The notes under the pieces were generated by a model. It was not told where the DNA came from and did not search any database. It saw only the letters and a program-made list of their open reading frames with translations. A program made the translations under genes and the position numbers. From Symsagittifera roscoffensis (taxonomy: Eukaryota > Xenacoelomorpha > Acoela > Convolutidae), in the NCBI RefSeq assembly GCF_963678635.1, contig NC_087070.1:53170750-53234749 (forward strand): a stretch of DNA of 64,000 bases. Direction: 5' to 3'. Within the stretch, counting starts at the first letter, position 1. Each line of letters opens with the position of its first letter. Below, one piece after another: positions 59,101 to 64,000 of this stretch.

Positions 59101-62100
59101 AAAAAAAAAATTAAAAATTCTCATTAGTTTGTGTTTCCACTCTGCAGGGGCTCTAAAAATAGATCACATGGTTGTACACTGGTGGAAGTTGTGCAACTCT
59201 TTTGCAATATCGCATTTTAATTTAAAATTTTTAAGTCTAAAAATTATAAGACCATATAATTTTTCGTCTGAAAATCGAAAAAAAAAATTTTAAAAAAAAT
59301 AGTCATTCTTTTTCCTGTTTATTTTTGCGTTCACTGATATTTTTCCAGCTCTTTGTAGATTATATCCAAATATTGCCGCACTGCAAATATGTATCAGATA
59401 ACTTAACCCAAAAAACACGACCGATCATAGTTTTAGACTATTCATTATTTTTTTTAGAAAGAAGCTTCTAATTATGAAATATGACAAAAATGTGTCAGAT
59501 TATGATTTACTGTGATTCAACAAGACCATGGAAGCAAAAAAGAAGAAATTATAACTTTTCTTAAGAAACAATAAACTAAAAGTTTTTGTTTGCAGCAATT
59601 TTTCACACATCAAAAAAAACAAATGAAAAATTCTCATTAGTTTGTGTTTCTACCCTGCAGAGGCTCTAAAAATAGATCACTTGCTTCAACACTGGTGGAA
59701 ATTGCGCAACTCTAATGCGAGCTTGCATTTTGATTTAAAACTTTTGAGTCAAAAAATTAAAAGACCATATATTTTTTCCTTTGAAAATCGAAAAATGAAA
59801 GTTTTCAAAATAAAGTCATTTTTTTTCTGTTTATTTTTGCATTCACTGACTTTTTTCCGATTCTCTGTAGACTATATCCAAATAAGGCCGCACTGCAAAT
59901 ATGTATAAGATAACTGAACCCAAAAAACCAAAAACATGACCGATCACATTTTAGGCTATTCAATATTTTTTTTAGAAAAAAGATTCTAATAATGAAATAT
60001 GGCAAACTGTAACAGAATTTGCTTTTAGTGTGAATTGACAAGACCATGGAAGAGAAAAACAGAAAAAACTATAACATTTTTTTTTAAATTAATAAATTAA
60101 AATATTTTTGTTTGCAGCAATTTTTCACACATCAAAAAAAAACAAATGAAAAATTATCATTAGCTTGTGTTTCCACACTGCAGGGGCTCTAAAATTAGAT
60201 ACTTGGTTTTACACTGGTGGAAATTGCGCAACTGTAATGCAATATCGCATTTTAGTTTAAAATTTTTATGTCTAAAAATTATAAGACGATATACTTTTTC
60301 GTTTGAAAATCGAAAAATGAAAACTTTCAAAAAAAATTCATCCTTTTTCCTGTTTTTTTTGCATTCACCGACTTTTTTCCAACTCTTTGTAGACTATATC
60401 CAAATATTGCCGCACTGCAAATACGTATAAGATAACTTAACCCAAAAAACACGACCGATCATAGTTTTAGGCTATTCAATTTTTTTTTCAAAAAAGCTTC
60501 TAATAAGTAAATATGGCAAATTGTGACAGAATTTGATTTTATTGTGATTGAACAAGACCATGAAAGAGAAAAACAGAAGAAAACATAACATTTTTTAAAA
60601 AATAATAACTTAAAAATTTTTTGTTCGCAGCAATTTTTTGCACATCAAAAAAAAACAATTGAAAAATTCTCATTGGTGTGTGTTTCCACACTGCAGGGGC
60701 TCTAAAATTAGATCACATGGTTTTTTCACTGGTGGAAGTTGCGCAACTGTAATGCAATATCGCATTTTACTTTACAATTTCTAAGTCTAAAAATTATAAG
60801 ACCATAGACTTTTTCGTTTGAAAATCGAAAAAAGAAAATTTTCAAAAAAAACTCATTCTTTTTCCTGTTTATTTTTGCATTCACTGACTTTTATCCAATT
60901 CTCTGTAGACTATATCCAAATAATGCCGCACTGCAAATATGTATAAGATAACTTAACCCAAAAAACCAAAAACATGACCGATCAAATTTAAAGCTATTCA
61001 AAATGTTTTTTAGAAAAAAGATTCTAATAATGAAATATGGCAAACTGTGACAGAATTTGATTTTACTGTGAATCAACAAGACCATGGAAGAAAAAAACAG
61101 AAGAAACAAAAACTAAAATATTTTTGTTTTCCGCAATTTTTTACAAATAAAAAAAAAACAATTGAAAAATTCTCATTAGTTTGTGTTTCCACACTGCAGG
61201 GGCCCTAAAATTAGATCACATGGTTTTACACTGGTGGAAGTTGCACAACTGTAATGCAATATCGCATTTTAGTTTAAAATTTTTATGTCTTAAAATTATT
61301 AAACCATATACTTTTTCGTTTGAAAATCGAAAAAAGAAAATTTTCAAAAAAAAATCATTTTTTTTCCTGTTTATTTTTGCATTCTCTGACTTTTTTCCAA
61401 CTCTTTGTAGACTATATCCAAATATTGCTGCACTGCAAATATGTATGAGATAACCTAACCCAAAAAACACGACCGATCATAATTTTAGGCTATTCAATTT
61501 TTTTTTCGAAAAAAGCTTCTAATAAGGAAATATGGCAAACTGTGACAGAATTTGATTTTACTGTGAATCAACAAGACCATGGAAGAGAAAATAGAAGAAA
61601 CATAAACATTTTTTTTGAAAATAAAAAATTAAAATATTTTTGTTTGCAGCAATTTTTCACAAATCAAAAAAGAAACAAATGAAAAATTCTCATTAGTTTG
61701 TGTTTCCACACTGCAGGGGCTCGAAAATTAGATTACATGGTTTTACACTGGTGGAATTTGCGCAAATGTAATGCAATATCGCATTTTAGTTTAAAATTTT
61801 TATGTCTAAAAATTATAAGACCATATACTTTTTCGTTTGAAAATCGAAAAATGAAAGTTTTCAAAAAAAATTCAAACTTTTTCCTGTTTATTTTTGCATT
61901 CACTGACTTTATTCCAACTCTTTGTAGACTATATCCAAATATTGCCGCACTGCAAATATGTATCAGATAACTTAACCCAAAAAACACGACCGATCATACT
62001 TTTAGGCTATTCAATTTTTTTTCAAAAAAAGCTTCTAATAAGGAAATATGGCAAAATGTGACAAAAATTGATTTTACTATGAATCAACAAGACCATGGAA

Positions 62101-64000
62101 GAGAAAAACAGAAGAAACAATAACATTTTTTTTTTAAATAAAAAACTAAAATATTTTTGTTTGCAGCAATTTTTCACAAATCAAAAAAAAACAATTGAAA
62201 AATTCTCATTAGTTTGTGTTTCCACACTGCAGGGGCTCTAAAACTAGATCACATGGTTTTACACTGGTGGAAGTTGCGCAGTTGTTATGCAATATCGCAT
62301 TTTAATTTAAATGTTTTAAGTCTAAAATTTATAAGACCATATACTTTTTCGTTTGAAAATCGAAAAATGAAAATTTTCAAAAAAAAAGTCATTCTTTTTA
62401 CTGTTTATTTTTGCATTCACTGACTTTTTTCTAACTCTTTGTAGACTATATCCAAATATTGCCGCACTGTAAGTATGTATAAGTTAACTTAACCCAAAAA
62501 ACACGACCGATAAAAGTTTTAGGCTGTTCAATATTTTTTTTAGAAAAAAGCTTCTAATAATGAATTACGGCAAAATATGACAAAACTTGATTTTACTGTG
62601 AATCGACAAGACCATGGAAAAGAAAAACAGAAAAAATTATCAATTTTTTATTTAAAAATCATAAACTAAAATATTTTTGTTTGCAGCTATTTTTAACAAA
62701 TCAAAAAAATAACAATTGAAAAATTCTAATTAGTTTGTGTTTCCACACTGCAGGGGTTCTAAAATTAGATCACATGGTTTTACATTGGTGGAAGTTGCGC
62801 AACTGTAATGCAATATCGCATTTTAGTTTCAAATTCTAATGTCTAAAAATTATAAGACCACATGATTTTTCTTTTGAAAATTGAAAAATGAAAGTTTTTA
62901 AAAAAAATCATTCATTTTCCTGTTTATTTTTGCATTCACTGACATTTTTCCAACTCTTTGTAGACTATATCCAAATATTGCCGCACTGCATATATGTATA
63001 AGATAACTTAACCCAAAAAACACGACCAATCATAGTTTTAGGCTATTCAATTTTTTTCGAAAAAAGCTTCTAATAAGGAAATATGGCAAACTGTGACAGA
63101 ATTTGATTTTACTGTGAATCAACAAGACTATTGAAGAGAAAAACAGAAGAAACAATTACATTTTTTCAAAAAATAATAAATTAAAATAATTTTGTTTGCA
63201 GCAATTTTTTCACAAATAAAAAAAAATTGAAAAATTCTCATTAGTTTGTGTTTCCACCCTGAAGGGCCCTAAAATTAGATCACATGGTTTTACACTGGTA
63301 GAAGTTGCGCAACTGTTATGCAATTTCGCATTTTAGTTTAAATTTTTTATGTCTAAAAATTATAAGACCATATACTTTTTCGTTTGAAAATCGAAAAAAG
63401 AAAATTTTCAAAAAAATTCATTCTTTTTCCTGTTTATTTTTGCATTCTCTGTTTTTTTTTCAACTCTTTGTAGACTATATCCAAATATTGCCGCACTGCA
63501 AGTATGTATAAGATAACTTAACCCAAAAAACACGACCAATCATAGTTTTAGGCTATTCAATTTTTTTCGAAAAAAGCTTCTAATAAGGAAATATGGCAAA
63601 CTGTGACAGAATTTGATTTTACTGTGAATCAACAAGACTATTGAAGAGAAAAACAGAAGAAACAATTACATTTTTTCAAAAAATAATAAATTAAAATATT
63701 TTTGTTTGCAGCAATTTTTTCACAAATAAAAAAAAATTGAAAAATTCTCATTAGTTTGTGTTTCCACCCTGAAGGGCCCTAAAATTAGATCACATGGTTT
63801 TACACTGGTAGAAGTTGCGCAACTGTTATGCAATTTCGCATTTTAGTTTAAATTTTTTATGTCTAAAAATTATAAGACCATATACTTTTTCGTTTGAAAA
63901 TCGAAAAAAGAAAATTTTCAAAAAAATTCATTTTTTTTCCTGTTTATTTTTGCATTCTCTGTTTTTTTTCAACTCTTTGTAGACTATATCCAAATATTGC
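47100..64000. repeat. Satellite sub-array with uniform units of about 515 bp and higher-order copies
   Basis: Short units are absent. Near-identical dimers of about 1,031 bp lie at 49.4-50.4 and 50.4-51.4 kb. Units at about 52.5 and 55.1 kb are identical over a 270-bp frame and lie 2,586 bp (five units) apart. Neighbouring near-identical units occur at 57.5/58.0 kb and at 63.1/63.6 kb. Confidence 0.8.

Larger units (their letters stand above)
40990..64000. repeat. Satellite array, about 46 units, continuing past the window
   Basis: All units share TTGCCGCACTGCAAATATGT, AAGATAACTTAACCCAAAAA, ATGGCAAACTGTGACAGAA, TTTGTTTGCAGCAATTTTTC, CTCATTAGTTTGTGTTTCCA and TTTTTCGTTTGAAAATCGAA in the same order and orientation. 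Unit length is about 383 or 503-520 before 47.1 kb and mostly 510-530 afterwards. Reading frames of 70-90 codons recur on both strands, but homopolymer indels break them from unit to unit, so I do not call genes. Units from 47.3 kb on carry CACTGCAGGGGCTCTAAAA, which earlier units lack. Confidence 0.93.

Noticed and set aside
47400-64000. Recurrent 70-90 codon frames on both strands of the satellite, as possible small proteins
   Set aside because: They repeat because the units repeat. Homopolymer indels break or shift the frames in many units, both strands are open over the same bases, and composition is low-complexity Phe/Lys/Ile.
41000-64000. CENP-B box in the satellite (TTTCGTTTGAAAATCG)
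   Set aside because: The second half lacks the required CGGG after the central A, so it is not a CENP-B box. Centromere identity cannot be claimed from sequence.
40990-64000. CRISPR-like array
   Set aside because: Whole 380-520-bp units repeat with no short repeat/spacer alternation, and the DNA is eukaryotic.

Overview
The window is AT-rich eukaryotic DNA from a metazoan, probably an invertebrate. It holds two spliced genes with GT-AG introns (a ciliary microtubule protein and a Golgi-type sulfotransferase), a Ty3/gypsy LTR element, hAT-like MITEs, a tRNA-derived SINE and a 23-kb satellite array. Nothing looks bacterial, and I cannot name the species.

Layout. 1-760: pieces of hAT-like non-autonomous transposons. 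1029-4225: a two-exon CFAP95 orthologue whose 2.5-kb intron holds a dispersed repeat (called R1 here) and a tRNA-derived SINE. 4816-12506: an old, broken Ty3/gypsy element with a matching 5-bp target-site duplication (AACTG). 11563-16465: a much younger tandem duplication (unit 2,278 bp, two copies plus a partial third) covering the 3' end of that element, its 3' LTR and the right flank. A block of this flank also lies inside the element, next to a duplicated stretch of pol. 16466-18930: copies of a second dispersed repeat (R2), inverted relative to the R2 block in the duplicated flank. 18931-29370: mostly unrecognised DNA with palindrome-rich repeats and MITEs.

30487-40148: at least six exons of a type II membrane sulfotransferase. 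Its 6.3-kb intron carries a foldback-like element, minisatellites and an R1 copy with a MITE nested in it. 40588 to the window end: an R1 copy that runs directly into a satellite of about 46 units (about 383 or 505-520 bp each). Early units alternate short and long forms. Later units show dimer and five-unit higher-order copies.

The two host genes have no evident functional link: one product belongs to axonemal doublet microtubules, the other to the Golgi lumen. The repeats give relative dates. The LTRs differ by about 4 percent while the tandem units differ by about 0.4 percent, so the rearrangement is much younger than the insertion. The most unusual signal is that part of the satellite monomer is homologous to the tail of R1, and the array begins inside an R1 copy. 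This suggests a satellite born from a dispersed element. All repeat counts and divergences were made by eye.
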